This document shows, in pieces, positions 32,845 to 44,821 of a stretch of DNA of 64,000 nt. The notes below the pieces were generated by a model. The model was given only the letters and a program-made list of their open reading frames with translations, did not search any database and had not been told where the DNA came from. A program made the translations under genes and the position numbers. Origin of the DNA: Nicotiana tabacum (Eukaryota; Streptophyta; Magnoliopsida; Solanales; Solanaceae); assembly GCF_000715075.1 (NCBI RefSeq), contig NC_134093.1, forward strand, positions 99,556,826-99,620,825, in the 5' to 3' direction. Each line of letters opens with the position of its first letter. The first letter of the stretch is position 1.

Positions 32845-35787
32845 CTCTGTATGATGTCGTGACGGTACCTAGTCTCTAAGACTAGGTAAGCCTAATAAAC
32901 ATACGGAAATAACTGAAACAATAATTTTAAAACCTCAAAACCCAACAACTAATATAAGGAAAAAAAATCTCCACACCTTAGTGTATATACAATAACCCAA
33001 AAACCGGCGAAATATAAAGCACAAGCTCTATGCCAGTGTCAAAATCATCCCTATACAATTGTATCTGTAAAGAAGGGAAAATATAGAAATAGATAAAAGG
33101 TGACTCCGAGACCTACGGACGCGGGCAGGTGTACCTTGAAGTCTCCAAATGCGACTCAACTCAATAGTGTCGGGACTGATAGGAGGTATCTCGATCTGCA
33201 CAAAATGATGTGCAGAAGCGTAGCATGAGTACACCAAAACGGTACCCAGTAAGTGTCAAGCCTAACCTCGGTAGAGTAGTGACGAGATGAGGTTAAGTCC
33301 CTACTAGAATAAATAAAAGACTGAACAAATATAAGGCAGTGTAATAATGACAATAATGAAATTGAAACAACAAATAGCATATCAAGGTTAGCTACATAGA
33401 ACTAAAGCAATTAGTGCAACACAGAGAAAACAATTTATAATATGCTAAAGAAACAACAACCAAAGACAAATGCAAAAACGGCGAAATGCCAACAAGAGTC
33501 ACTACTGAGGTACCGCCTCGTAGTCTCAAATCACAAGAATAAATCACAATCTTTCCTTATATCACCGCAGGAGCCTTTACATTTAGTTTTGAAAATTATT
33601 TTCCCAAAATAGTATCCCGCGTTTTAGCCCATCTTATCACACTGCATGACTTTTAGTAGTTCCCCTACTAGCAACGCATATCAAGCCCACCTTATCTCAC
33701 CACATGCATTTCAACACCAAAACCTTATGCCACCGCATGCGTATTAATATCACAACGTATCACAAATCGCACCTCTAGTGCCCAATATCACAACTTGCCA
33801 CAGAAATCAAACAATAATAGTATTTTCATAGTAAGGAGCCCATGGCCCAACCGCAATATACACAAGAATCTCAATAATATCAACCGGAAATGAACAATTC
33901 AACAGAATGATATTTCACAACTTAACACTTTGACTCAATGTGAATCACGACATTTATATCTCAATACCAATTTCAACAACAAGATATTCCACAATTTAAC
34001 AACTTCAAGTAAAGGGTTCAACGATCAAATAATATATACGGAATAAAGGAAACAAGAACTTCAACTAAACATGTATAGCAATTAGCAAGGATGAGATAAG
34101 ACAAGTAGACATGTGAAAATAGACTAAAAATGATGACTATAACATATTAAGGTAACCTAATTAAGGCATGAAAGGAAATCTACATAGCTAAAATCGGTAA
34201 TTTCCACTATTAGCCCATGTATGCACTCGTCACCTTGCGTACACGGCCTTCACATATCACAATTATCATAACCAACCCAAATCCTAAGGGAAAAGTCCCC
34301 CACATAAGGTTAGGCAAGTCACTTACCTCAAATCACGCTAAATCAATCCACTAGTAGGCCTTTCCCTCGATTATCCAACTCTGAGCGGCTATAATCTAGC
34401 CAAAACAACTTCATACTATAAATATAAACTATAGCAAAACTAATCCAAACAATGAAATTACGATCTTTGCAAAGAATTAAGAAGTTAACCCAAAAATTCA
34501 ACATGGGCCCGCGCCTCGGAACCTGACCAAAATTACAAAATTCGAACACACATTCGATAATGAGTTCAGCCATACAAGAATTACTCAAATTCGACCTTAA
34601 ATAGCCCTTCAAATCTTCAAATCTTAGCCTAAGAAGTTTCTACCATTTTCCCCCAATTTTCCAACTCAAACCAATAATTAAATGATGAAATTATCAACAG
34701 ATTCATGTAAATTAACCAAAACGAGTTAGGAATTATTACCCCCAATAATCTCTCTGAAAATCTCTCGACAATTCACCTCACACCGAGCTGTCTAAGTCCA
34801 AAATGTGAAATATAAGAAGAACCCTCGATTTTGAACTTAAATCTACTTCCCAGTGATTAGTCTTCGCGAACGCAATATAACACACACCTACCAAAATCCT
34901 CTTCGCGAACGCGATGCACACTAAGTCCATACCTACGCGAACACGACTCCTCTTATGCGAACGTGGTGAACAACTTCTCCTACCTTCACGAATGCAAAGA
35001 ACAACCTCTCCTGCCTCCCTAAAAACCCTTCGCGAATGCGAGACCTCTCTCGCGAATGTGAAGAAGGAAACCAAACCTATAGCAAAATTAGAACTTAAAC
35101 AATCCTTAAAGTTCTTCAATGCACCGAACATGGTCTGAATTACACTCGAGGCCTCTGGGACCTCAACCAAATATACCAACAAGTCCTAAAACATCATACG
35201 AACACGCTCGAAGTGTCAAATCACATCAACAATACTAGAATCACGAATCGCGCATCGATTCAAGCCTAAGAAACTTATGGACTTCTGAATCCCAAAACTA
35301 ATGTCGATTCATACCAAAACAACTCCAATTGACTTGAAATTTTGCACACAAGTCATAATTTATCTACCGAACTTATTCCTACTTCCAGAATCGGATTTCG
35401 ACCCTGATATCAATAAAGTCAACTCCCAGTCAAACTTTCCAACTCTTCCAAACCTTCAACTTTACAACTTTTGCCAATTCACGCCGAAATGACCTATGGA
35501 CCTCCAAATCAACATCCAGATACAGTCCTAAGTTAAAAATTACCATACAAAGCTATTGGAACCATCAAAATCCCATTCTAGATTCGTCTACACAAAAGTC
35601 AAACTACGGTCAACTCTTACAACTTAAACTTTCAATTTAGGGACTATGTGTCCCATTCCACTCAGAAACTCATCCGAAACCAAAACCAAACACCCACGCA
35701 AGTCGCATAACCACAATATAAGATAGAGGATGCAACAAATATGGGATCAGGTCTAAAATGCTCAAAACGACAGGTCGGGTCGTTACA
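32845..35787 (-). repeat. 5' LTR of Tekay-like element
   Basis: It starts (minus strand) TGTAACGACCCGACCTGTCG at 35787 and runs about 2.9 kb to the ACCTAGTCTTAGAGACTAGG region near 32870. At 34860-35070 it contains a cluster of GCGAACGCGA/CGCGAATGCGA words, the same motif class found in the LTRs at 50308-50640 and 58120-58450. Only about 110 bp of the partner LTR survive, at 27852-27739. Confidence 0.75.
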
Positions 35788-38275
35788 AAACACTTGCAAG
35801 AAACTTGTGACATCTTAAGGAAGCACAACATGAAGCTTAATCCCGAAAAATGTGCGTCCGGGGTCAGCTTCGGTAAGTTCTTGGGATACCTAGTGTCACA
35901 AAGGGTGGTCGAGGTTAACCTTGATTAAATAAAGGCCATCGAAGACATCCCTGACCAGCTATCAAGCGTAAAAGAGGTTCAAAGGCTAAAGGGGAGATTG
36001 GCCGCTTTGAGCAGATTCATTTCCCGATTTTCGGAGAAATGCTATCATTTCTTCTCGCTGCTAAAAAAGAATAACAACTTTTAATGGACCTCGAAATGTC
36101 AACAGGCTTTGAGGGATTGGAAAAGGTATTTTTCAAGCCCTCAATTACTATCAAAATCGGAAGAAGGCAAAAACTTCTTGGTCTACTTAGCTGTCTCAGA
36201 GGTGGCGGTAGTGTTGTTCTAATCCGTGAGGACTAAGGTACACAATCTCCTATCTATTACATTATTAAAATTTTAACGGGAGCAGAAACTCGCTACACAC
36301 ATCTGGAGAAATTGGCCTTAGCTCTCGTAGTCGTCGCTAAAAAACTAAGGCCTTATTTCTGATGTCATCCGATAGTTGTGGTGACCACCTTTGCCCTGGT
36401 GAATATCCTTCATAAACCCAAACTTTTGGGTAGGTTGGCCAAGTGGGACATCGAAATGAGCGAATTTGACATAGAATATAAACCTAGGACTGCGATTAAG
36501 TCACAAATATTGGCCGACTTTGGGGTAGATTTCAGTCCAGGACTATTGCCTTTGGAAACCAAAGAAGTAGTGATGGTGTCAGAATTGACATCAAGAGTTT
36601 TGACCCTATTCACGGATGAAGCTTCCAATATAATAGGGTCCGGGCTCGGCATAGTACTAACCACTCCCTCGAGGGAAACCCTAAGGCAGGCCATAAGAAT
36701 GGTCCCACTAACTAATAATGAGGCGGAGTATGATTCTTTGATTGTAGGGCTCTAATTGGCTTGGGGACCGGACTCTGAGATCATAGAAATCAAATGTGAC
36801 TCAGCAACTTGTGGTTAATCAGGTCTATGGGATCTTCGAAGCCAAGGAGGAACACATGCAACAATACGAAATGAAGGTTCAGGCTCTGCTCGCTCAGTTT
36901 TAGGAGTTGTCAATCACGCATATCTCGAGGAAAGAAAATGCAGAAGAAGATGCATTAGCTAACCTTGGCTCGTCTACGTAAATGAAAGGATCGAACTCCA
37001 GTACGATCATACAACTTATGGACTCGGTACTGGACGCAGATAGCTTTTATGAGGTAAACGCGACTAATTTGGTTGGGGACCGGAGAAACAAAATTATTGA
37101 CTATCTCGAACACGGAAAACTACCTGAGGATACTAAGGGACCTCGGGCGCTACGAACTAAATCCATACGATATAGTTTCAAAGGAGGTCAATTAGACATA
37201 AAATATTTCCAAGGTCTGTTGGCCCGATGTTTGGGAACCTCTGAAGCTAACTATGTTATGCGAGAAGTCCACGAAGGGATCTGCGGGAATCACTCGGGCA
37301 GAGATTCCTTAGTACTGAAATTGATGAGAACAAGATACTATTGGCCCCGGATGGAACAAGACGCCAAATCTTATGTTCAAAGATATGATAAATATCAATG
37401 CTATGCACCATAGGTACATCAACTGGCAGAACCCCTGCACTTAGTCGTGTCACAATGGTCGTTCATGAAGTGGGGAATGAATATCGTGTGACCACTTCCA
37501 CCAGCTCCCGGTAAAGTAAGATTTCTTTTGATTTTGACTGAATATTTTCCTAAGTGGGTTGAAGCAGGTCCTTATCAGAAGATCGGCGAACGTAAAGTGG
37601 TAGATTTCTTGTGGGAGAACAAAATTTGCAGATTTGGGATACCAAAAGAAATAGCATGCGACAATGGGCCACAATTTATAGGCGCAAAAATCACAAAATT
37701 CCTCGAAATTTTAAAATCAAGAGGATCATATCATCACTTTATCATCCGAGCGCAAACGGCCAAGAAGAATCAACAAACAAAGTGATCATACAAAATCTCA
37801 AAAAGAGATTGGAAGCAGCTAAAGGAAAATGGCCTAAAGAGCTTCCAGGTTTACGATGGGCGTACCGAACAACAGCTAAATCAAGCACGAGGGAGACTCC
37901 TTTTTCTTTTGTGTACAGGTCATAGACCTTGATCCCGGTGGAAGTAGGTGAACCTACTATGCGGTATTTCCGTTAAAATGAATAAGCAATGTTAGTCAGT
38001 TTAGAGCTGCTCGACTAACGCATGGATTTGGCGCATATAAGGATGGAATCTCAAAGCCAGCGAATAGAGAGATATTATAATCAAAGAGCCAACCTCCGTT
38101 ATTTCAAAGTAGGAGACTTGGTTTTAAGGAAAGCAACTCAGAACCCCCTGGAACTCAATGCGGGAAAGTTAGGTCCAACATGGGAAGGCCCCTACCGGGT
38201 TTCAAGTTCACCGAGAAAGGGTCATACGAGATAGAAAATCAAGATGGAGAAAAGTTGTCAAGCAACTAAAACGTG
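35788..38275 (+). pseudogene. Tat-lineage Ty3/gypsy pol, 5'-truncated
   Basis: It begins within reverse transcriptase (HNMKLNPEKCASGVSFGKF, LGYLVS), then the first RNase H (36000-36560). A second, archaeal-type RNase H follows at 36600-36850 (LFTDEASN, GSGLGIVL, LTNNEAEYDSLIVGL, IKCDSA); this double RNase H is the hallmark of the Tat lineage. Integrase lies at 36982-37925 (VHEGICGNHSGR, YYWPRM, ACDNGPQFIGA, YHPSANGQEESTNKV), and a C-terminal part at 38022-38240 (FKVGDLVLRKA). The zinc Cys residues are partly lost (YDKYQCYAP) and the first catalytic acidic residue reads LTEYF in place of LTDYF. There are multiple stops and a frameshift near 37730. Confidence 0.85.
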
Positions 38276-39204
38276 GCACACCTCAAAAGATACTATTATT
38301 GATGAACATCACTTGTACTGAAAGTATGTGTTTCACTTTTTTTCCTTTTGTCTAGTTTTTGTCCCAATTGGGTTTTTATGGTAAGGTTTTAAATGAGGTA
38401 GCAATAGAAATCATACTATGAAGGAAGTTCAATAGCATCAATAAGATCTTTTAATGACAAGGCACACAAGCAAAGAACCACTACGGAGCAGTTAGATAGT
38501 CTTTTGCTCGATAGCAAAGTTCCTACCGGGAAGTTGAGTTTGATGTCGAACAGAGATTACCCAACCATTCATAAGTTCAAGCCACTGGGGATTGTTAGAT
38601 AATCTTTATCTTGATAGCATAAATTCCTAAGTGGAAGTGAAGTTTGTTACCGAACTGAAGATTATCTAGCAATTCACTAGTGGAATCCTCAAAGATGTAA
38701 AACTCTCAATGCTCTAATTCGCATTCTTCGCATTCGGACACTGGAGGAATGATATGAGTATATGGCAACAACGACCGCCACTTCGACTGGAATACGAAAC
38801 CCGAAAATAAAATTGTATCATCGGGACCTGGGACTGCACGACCAGCTCCGTAGAAACAAGTTGTACAAGTTAGCCACAATAAATGGCAATTTCTTTTTAG
38901 CATAACGAATACTTATGTACTTTTGAAAATGGAAGGAATAAAGTAAAGTCCTTTTATTTCTATCTTGTTTCTTGTCTGAACAATGGACTGATTGTATCAT
39001 TTGAAAGTTAAACGAGTACTTCAAATGCTAGTGTTGTAATGCATAGAAGACGTCCTCTCAAGAGCATCGTAAACATAAGAGGGCCCTCTCTTATGAAAAC
39101 CCTCACATTAAAGAGTTGATTTCGGAAGAACTTATGCCCGGAATCCAAAAGCTTTTAGGGAAAAATACACCTGAAGCCTCGCATGATTAGACGCAAACAA
39201 TAAA
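38276..39204 (+). other. Tat element spacer with direct repeats
   Basis: The non-coding part of the Tat element between pol and the antisense ORF. Around 38490-38680 two degenerate units of about 115 bp share GTTAGATA(A/G)TCTTT, GATAGCA(A/T)A and TTCCTA words. No reading frame is supported. Confidence 0.45.
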
Positions 39205-39380
39205 CACTAAAAAAAACTGGAATTAGCTACGAACGTCGTCACTAATCTGTCGCTAAAATGCTCGTAGCTAGAAGAATTTCTTGAAAATCGTTGCTGATCC
39301 GTCGCTAAATGAGATTAGCGGTGGATTTTTCGGTTTAGCTACAAAATTTGTCCATCGCTAAAACCTGATTTTTTTGGAGT
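39205..39380. mobile_element. Small CACTA-type non-autonomous element
   Basis: The left end CACTAAAAAAAACTGG and the right end CTGATTTTTTTGGAGTG are inverted repeats beginning CACT(A/C), flanked by the 3-bp duplication AAA (39202-39204 and 39381-39383). The 176-bp interior carries TAGCTACGAACG, GTCGCTAAAA and ATCGCTAAAA subterminal words in both orientations. It is inserted in the Tat element spacer. Confidence 0.7.
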
Positions 39381-39552
39381 GAAAACTTGCGAAAACACTT
39401 AAACAAAAAAATACGCAAAGAGCAAACTTGCGCAAATGTTCAAATGAAAGTATGATGAAAGCAAACTTATACGATACTTGAACTAAAAAGTGTTTTTATT
39501 TACAATAAATGTGCCAAACGGCACCAACACAAAAGTTTGAAAAAAGGAAATC

Positions 39553-42330
39553 AAAAACTAAGTTGTTGCATCTCCAGAACCCGGAGGAAGAGAAGCATCC
39601 ACGCCCCTAGGGAAAGTGGGTAGATCCGTCCCCGGTTCGATATCCTGGCCTCCGTCATTTTGGCCTTCACCACCATCGCCTTCCGGTTCCTCTTCAGTTC
39701 CCGAGAACTCAAAACCAGAACCAGAAGAATTGGCAGCATCAGGCCTGGCCGTAAGACCCCTTTTAGCAGCCAACTCCAGCTCACGGGCTTTAGCTATTTC
39801 AGCATCGAAGTCAATGAAACTCGTTGTAGCCTCTTCTAAGGTTTTTCTCCTTATGTTGTACATAGCATATATTTTTCAACAACGAGGGAAGCAGCTCGGA
39901 GCTTGAGTTATTCTTTAAGTTGGTCAACCTCGGAAAAAAGGCTTTCATGCGCGGATCTATCGGACCAGAGGTTGACACCGAGATCACGGACAGTAGAGCT
40001 GAAAAGTCCATTATGGTCAATGGTCTTTTTGTGCTTCTCCTCCAATTGGGCATACTTCACCCCGGTGATAACAAGCTCTTTAGTTTTGGAGTTTAAGGCC
40101 ACCTCCAAATTGTTTAATCTTTCAATGGAGGCAACCTCACGATCGGATGCAACAAGAATAACATTACGGATTTCAACACATTTTTCCCTACCTTCTTCAA
40201 ATTGAGCCCTCAACGGGGCGACTTTTTGGCTAAGGGTCTCCACTTCTTTCTCGCTTCGCGCCTCCAACACAACGACCTCAGTAGCTCTAGCTTCCATCTC
40301 TGAGAGACGAGCAATAATTTGGTCCCGCTCAGCCAAAAGTTAATCCCGCTCGGAGGTAAGTTCCTCCATATCTCGAATCAACCTTTGGAGGCTATTGGAA
40401 GTAATGAAGTTGGCTTGTAAAACGAAAAATGTAAATTAAAAATAGGCTATATCAAAGATAGAAGAGACAATGAAGGAAACAAAGATTATATTGTTGTTGC
40501 GTTGTGCATAGCATTTTTCAACAAACACTCTCCCGAGAGAGCTTGTATTTTTTCCCTATCTTTTTCTGAAGCCAAAGGCTTCAGATAGGTTGCAAGTTCC
40601 ACTGGCCGGGACAACATATGGTATCCAGTAGAGACCAATAGAGTAACGCTCCTTCTCCTTTGCGGATCTTCTGAGGGGGAAGTATAATTTTACCCCAAGT
40701 TCCCATGAATTGGGGACATCCTCTTCTCGGGTAGTTGCGGCTGGTGGAAATAATATAGCATTGCTTGTGGTGAAGGAACAGTTGGTGAAGAAGAAGATGA
40801 AGCTGATGGTGTTGAAGGATGAGAAGTGGTTGCAGCAAGCAGTCAAGCACAGTGCTGGTTGTTGGTTGCTCATCAACCAAAGACGGCATGGGACCCGATA
40901 CTCATCCTCATGGTACCGGGCACAACAACTGGTATCCGAAAATGGGAGTTAGCATTTTTCACCATCTCATACTCCCCAGAGTGTCGAGACATTGTCCTAG
41001 GGTGGTGTAACTAACTCAACAGATTGAGCAGTCTGTTGAGCTGAGGAAGGTTGTCGTCTTCTATGTAGAGAAACCCCCTCCTCGCTAGCTTCCCCATCAT
41101 CATCAATCATTACGGTGCTTATGGTTGGCCCGAGTGGGGGCTCATCACCACAACTTCCAGAGACGACTCGGGAGCGGCACTCTTCGCCTTTTTATTTTTT
41201 TTCTCAGGACGCGGAGGAACGTTTTCTTTTTGGTTGCTTGTTCTCCAACCGGGGACTCTGATAAGAAGCATGCCTGGAGACACCTCTCTGTGTAAAAGCC
41301 TCATGTAGCAGCTTCGCCGCATCAGCAGGATTAGCCAAAACGTCCTCCTCGGGGACGACAACTGAGCCCCGGGGTAGACCTGAATCCAACAGGAGAGAAG
41401 GGTTAAACAATTTCCTTGTACGAAAAGGTAAGAAAAATGTGAGTTTGACTTACCATGATTTTTGGTCTTCCACCCATATTTAAGGGCCAGTTCTTTCCAC
41501 GTGCGGGTCTCGAGCGTAGTAACGTCCAAACTTTTCTGGACCCACTGGTCCAAGCCTTCAACCCTAGGTGGAACCCACTGAGTCGCTATATAAGTGAAAA
41601 AAGAAGGGTCAATAACGATATGAAATGATCTTTAATGGAAGAAAGGACGAATGGTGAACTTACGAGTGCAGTTCCATAATTCCGAAAAGGATGAAATCGT
41701 AGCTCGAATAATGTCACTGGTGGTGACTGAACCGAAATGTTTGATCTACCCACGGTCGTTGTCATAATCCATGCTGGATAGCAGAGTATGGTGGTCGCGC
41801 TTGCTGAAATTTATCATTCCCCGACCGAAGATCTTGGGGGAATAGAGGTTCATCAATTGAGCTAGGGTTAGCTCTTCTCCCGCCTCCTGGAACAGGCTCC
41901 GAAGACAAGCGACTGTCCTCCACACAAAAGGACTTACCTATGCGAAATACACCTGGTAGAAGATGAGGAATTCCACGATGATGGAGTCAAGCTCTCCACT
42001 CAAAGAGAACGGTCCCAAGGTGAAGGGATACGTGTAAAAATACATAAAACCTTTCCTGGGTAAGGCTATCCGCTTCGCCAGGTCGGGAGATATAATGTCT
42101 AAATTTTGACAGTGGAACCCTTCCTTCATTGTAGGAATACAGGAAGGACGGATGGAAGAAAGATATATGCTAACGGCCCACGTACGAGAGTTAGCATAAG
42201 GATACTTCTATTCAAAGTCTTTGGTGGTGACAAAACTCTTTGGGATGATGGAGCTCACCTTAGGAGGAGGAGCATCATCAGCTTTACCTTTTCTCTTTGA
42301 AGAACTAGGGTTTCTGGAAGAAGAGGCCAT
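39553..42330 (-). pseudogene. Antisense additional ORF (aORF) of the Tat element
   Basis: On the strand opposite to pol, between pol and the 3' LTR, a long broken reading frame starts at 42330 (MASSSRNPSSSKRKGKADD) and ends near 39553 (GSGDATT). The N-terminal half contains FVTTKDFE, EGFHCQNLDIISPDLAKRI, YPFTLGPFSLSGELDSIIVE and FQEAGEELTLAQLMNLYSPK. The middle (about 41550-41170) has WVPPRVEGLDQWVQKSLDV and a Lys-rich stretch. The part 40336-39908 is a predicted coiled coil (heptad-like LSEMEARATEVVVLEARSEK), and the tail is acidic. Antisense ORFs at this place are known in Tat elements such as Grande; their role is not established. At least two TAG stops replace Gln/Glu codons in the first 150 codons, and frameshifts follow. 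Confidence 0.75.
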
Positions 42331-42696
42331 TTTTTATCAGAAATGAGGGAAGGTTTTCTTTCAAGAAGAAGGTTAAAGGAAGGTTAAAGACAAAGCACGA
42401 ATTGAGTAAAGAGAGTTTGAGATAGTGTAGAGAATTATGAAGTGTAAATAAAGCGGTTTGATGCGTATAAGTAAAGGTATATACGGCTAAAATTGTAGCC
42501 ATAATTACCTCGATAATCAGTAAAAGTGATACTAAATCGTGGGATGACGCATGTTTGGAGAATTAAATGCAGAGAGATGTGCGTCTAATCAACCGTCAGA
42601 AACGTTTCAGAGGGGATAAGAGAAATTTTTGCCAAAAAGGGTATCTCTACCAACTTTCTGGTAACACAAAGTTATGCCACCGAGAAGCATGGGGAC

Positions 42697-43291
42697 TATC
42701 TATATAGGGTAAAATATGTTCATATTTAATGATCGCATGAGAAAGTGACGCGTGGAATCGAAGGCAGAAAATAGCTAAACCCGAAGACAATGATCTCGAT
42801 TGTCACCGGAGAGAATGATACTCGTAACGACAAAATTAACGTCGTCATCCGGTAGCATTCAATGAAGAATATTCTGCTGCATTAAGTTCATGATCCGTTA
42901 CAAATATGGCATTCATTGCCCACCGTTACACATCATTCAATGACCCTCATAATTGTCATTAAAGAGGAGCTTAATCCTAGGACTTTGTTCCTTAGGTACA
43001 GTTATAAATAGTGAGCTCTACTATCATTGTAAAGGACACGAATTTTCTGACAAGCATACACTATATTCTATCAAAAGCTCAATAACATTTTACTTTCTTC
43101 CTTATTTGTATTGTTCTTATTGCTCTCGGTAGCTCTACGCCCGGAACCGAGATATCTATCGTATATTTTAATTTTAAGGTTAAGTCTTATATTTCTGTTT
43201 AATTCATCTATTATTCTTGGATCAAATTAATTCACTTGTCTATAAACTACGTATAAATTCAACTATACCGTTTTACGGATAAACAAATATA
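42697..43291 (+). repeat. 3' LTR of the Tat element (approximate)
   Basis: After the polypurine-like GAAGCATGGGGACTA near 42686, the sequence TATATAGGGTAAAATA begins an about 600-bp block. It contains a TATA-like GTTATAAATAG at about 43000, CGGTAGCTCTACGCCCGGAA and a terminal ACGGATAAACA. This is the layout of Tat LTRs. No 5' LTR is left to compare with, so both edges are estimates. Confidence 0.55.
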
Positions 43292-43299
43292 GAAGAAGA

Positions 43300-44821
43300 A
43301 GAACGTTCTACTCTTAGTGCTTGTTCATAATCCTTCTAGCGCAACCTCTTTTTTGGTTAAAAGTTTCACTTCCTTTTTACGATTTTGTTTGAGTTGGCTT
43401 CTTCTATCTATGTGATCTTGTTGGGTCTGAGGAAAAAAAATACCTACGAGAAATATTATGAAAATTTAATGCTTTTTTTTTGGGGGGGGGGGGGGGTGAG
43501 CTCATTAATTAGAGAAGAAAAGAATCACATGTAAAGAAAAAGGAGGAAAGCAGTATAGTATTATTATTTTTACTTAAACGTGTATCAGTATATACATGAT
43601 CTTATCGGGTTTGAGTTAAACTAAGATACTAGGATTGAGTTGATGTTTATTGAAATGGTAACACAAAAAATTTGAGATTTTTTGGTAAAACAATTAGACC
43701 AGGAATTATGGAATTGTAGAAATAATTTTTATAGGGTCATGAAAAGCCTAACAGATAATATTTTGAGTGACATTGGGATGAGAGCAATTGGAATTTGAGA
43801 CTCGGTATCACTTAAATTTAGCCAATTTCGGGGTTAACAGATGAAAATATTAAGGTTATATTGATTTATAGATTGCAAGCGAATTGAGTATTTGGATCGA
43901 TAAGAAGCTAAGCTTTGATTGTTTTGGCACTGAGTACCTTGAGTAGTAATTTTACTATAATATGTATTTTTATAACTTGCATGATTTACACATGACTTTT
44001 AAGATGAACATATTATCGATTATTTTACTTTTGCATTTGGGACAAGCCTTTTACTTAATGTGATATCGAAATATTTATTTGAGATTATTACTATTATTTT
44101 AAATATTTTCATTGTATTAGATATGTTTTATCATTACTTGAAATAAGATTTAGTGTTATCAAAATGAAATACATGATTTGATAAAAATTGAAATGTCATG
44201 TACTATTTTAAAAAAATATTTTTATACGAGTATTTATAATTATAAAGACAAGTATAAATGAGAAGAGACTTTGAAGAATCACGTAGCTAACAGTGGGTTC
44301 GTTAGACCTGGTGTATCTTGTAATTTCGACTACCATTACAACCTCGCTAGTGTGAAAATAAAACTAGCATAGTGTAGCACATTTTTCTCGAGTAGGGACT
44401 ACCGTTATATTTGACTTCTTGCGAAGAGGTCCCAGTTATACTAATTACATGGACCATTCTTAGAAACCTCCCAAATATAAATATTTGATATGACACAGTA
44501 TTACAGAGATCATTATCGAATTATTAATTATTTTCTGTTTACATGAAACACATGAAATTAATTAATGTTATCATTTCGGAAAGGGCATGTTTATGTTTCT
44601 GATTAATATACTGGCTTGTTTTCTAAATTTTTCCCAACTTTACTTACTGAGTTAGCTATTCACTCCCCACTAATTTTTTTTTCGGCGACAACAATTGACC
44701 GAGTGAGAATTTTGTTAATTAGAGCCCTGGACTTGTTTGCGTGGGCGAATAGGTTATTTATATGTTATAGCATTTTCCCTTAACATTCTTACAGTCGCTC
44801 CGTGATCATTATTATTAACGT
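43300..44821. other. Intergenic, no gene seen; G15 tract
   Basis: AT-rich DNA without a supported gene. A run of nine T (43473-43481) passes directly into fifteen G (43482-43496). Parts at 44290-44420 and 44600-44760 look like old LTR sequence but have no defined ends. Confidence 0.35.

Larger units (their letters stand above)
27739..35787 (-). mobile_element. Ty3/gypsy retrotransposon (Tekay/Del-like), defective
   Basis: Read on the minus strand the order is 5' LTR (35787 to about 32845), gag (from 32638), protease, reverse transcriptase, RNase H, integrase, chromodomain-type tail, polypurine tract (about 27869-27853) and only the first about 110 bp of the 3' LTR (27852-27739). The LTR starts TGTAACGACCCGACC. 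The junction of 5' LTR and interior lacks the usual TGGTATCAGAGC primer-binding site: the end of the LTR and that site appear deleted near 32830. The element was inserted in the RT region of a plus-strand Tat element. It can no longer transpose. Confidence 0.85.

Noticed and set aside
39553..42330. The minus-strand frame as a host gene
   Set aside because: It lies between pol and the 3' LTR of a Tat element, on the strand expected for the known antisense ORF, and is broken by several stops.
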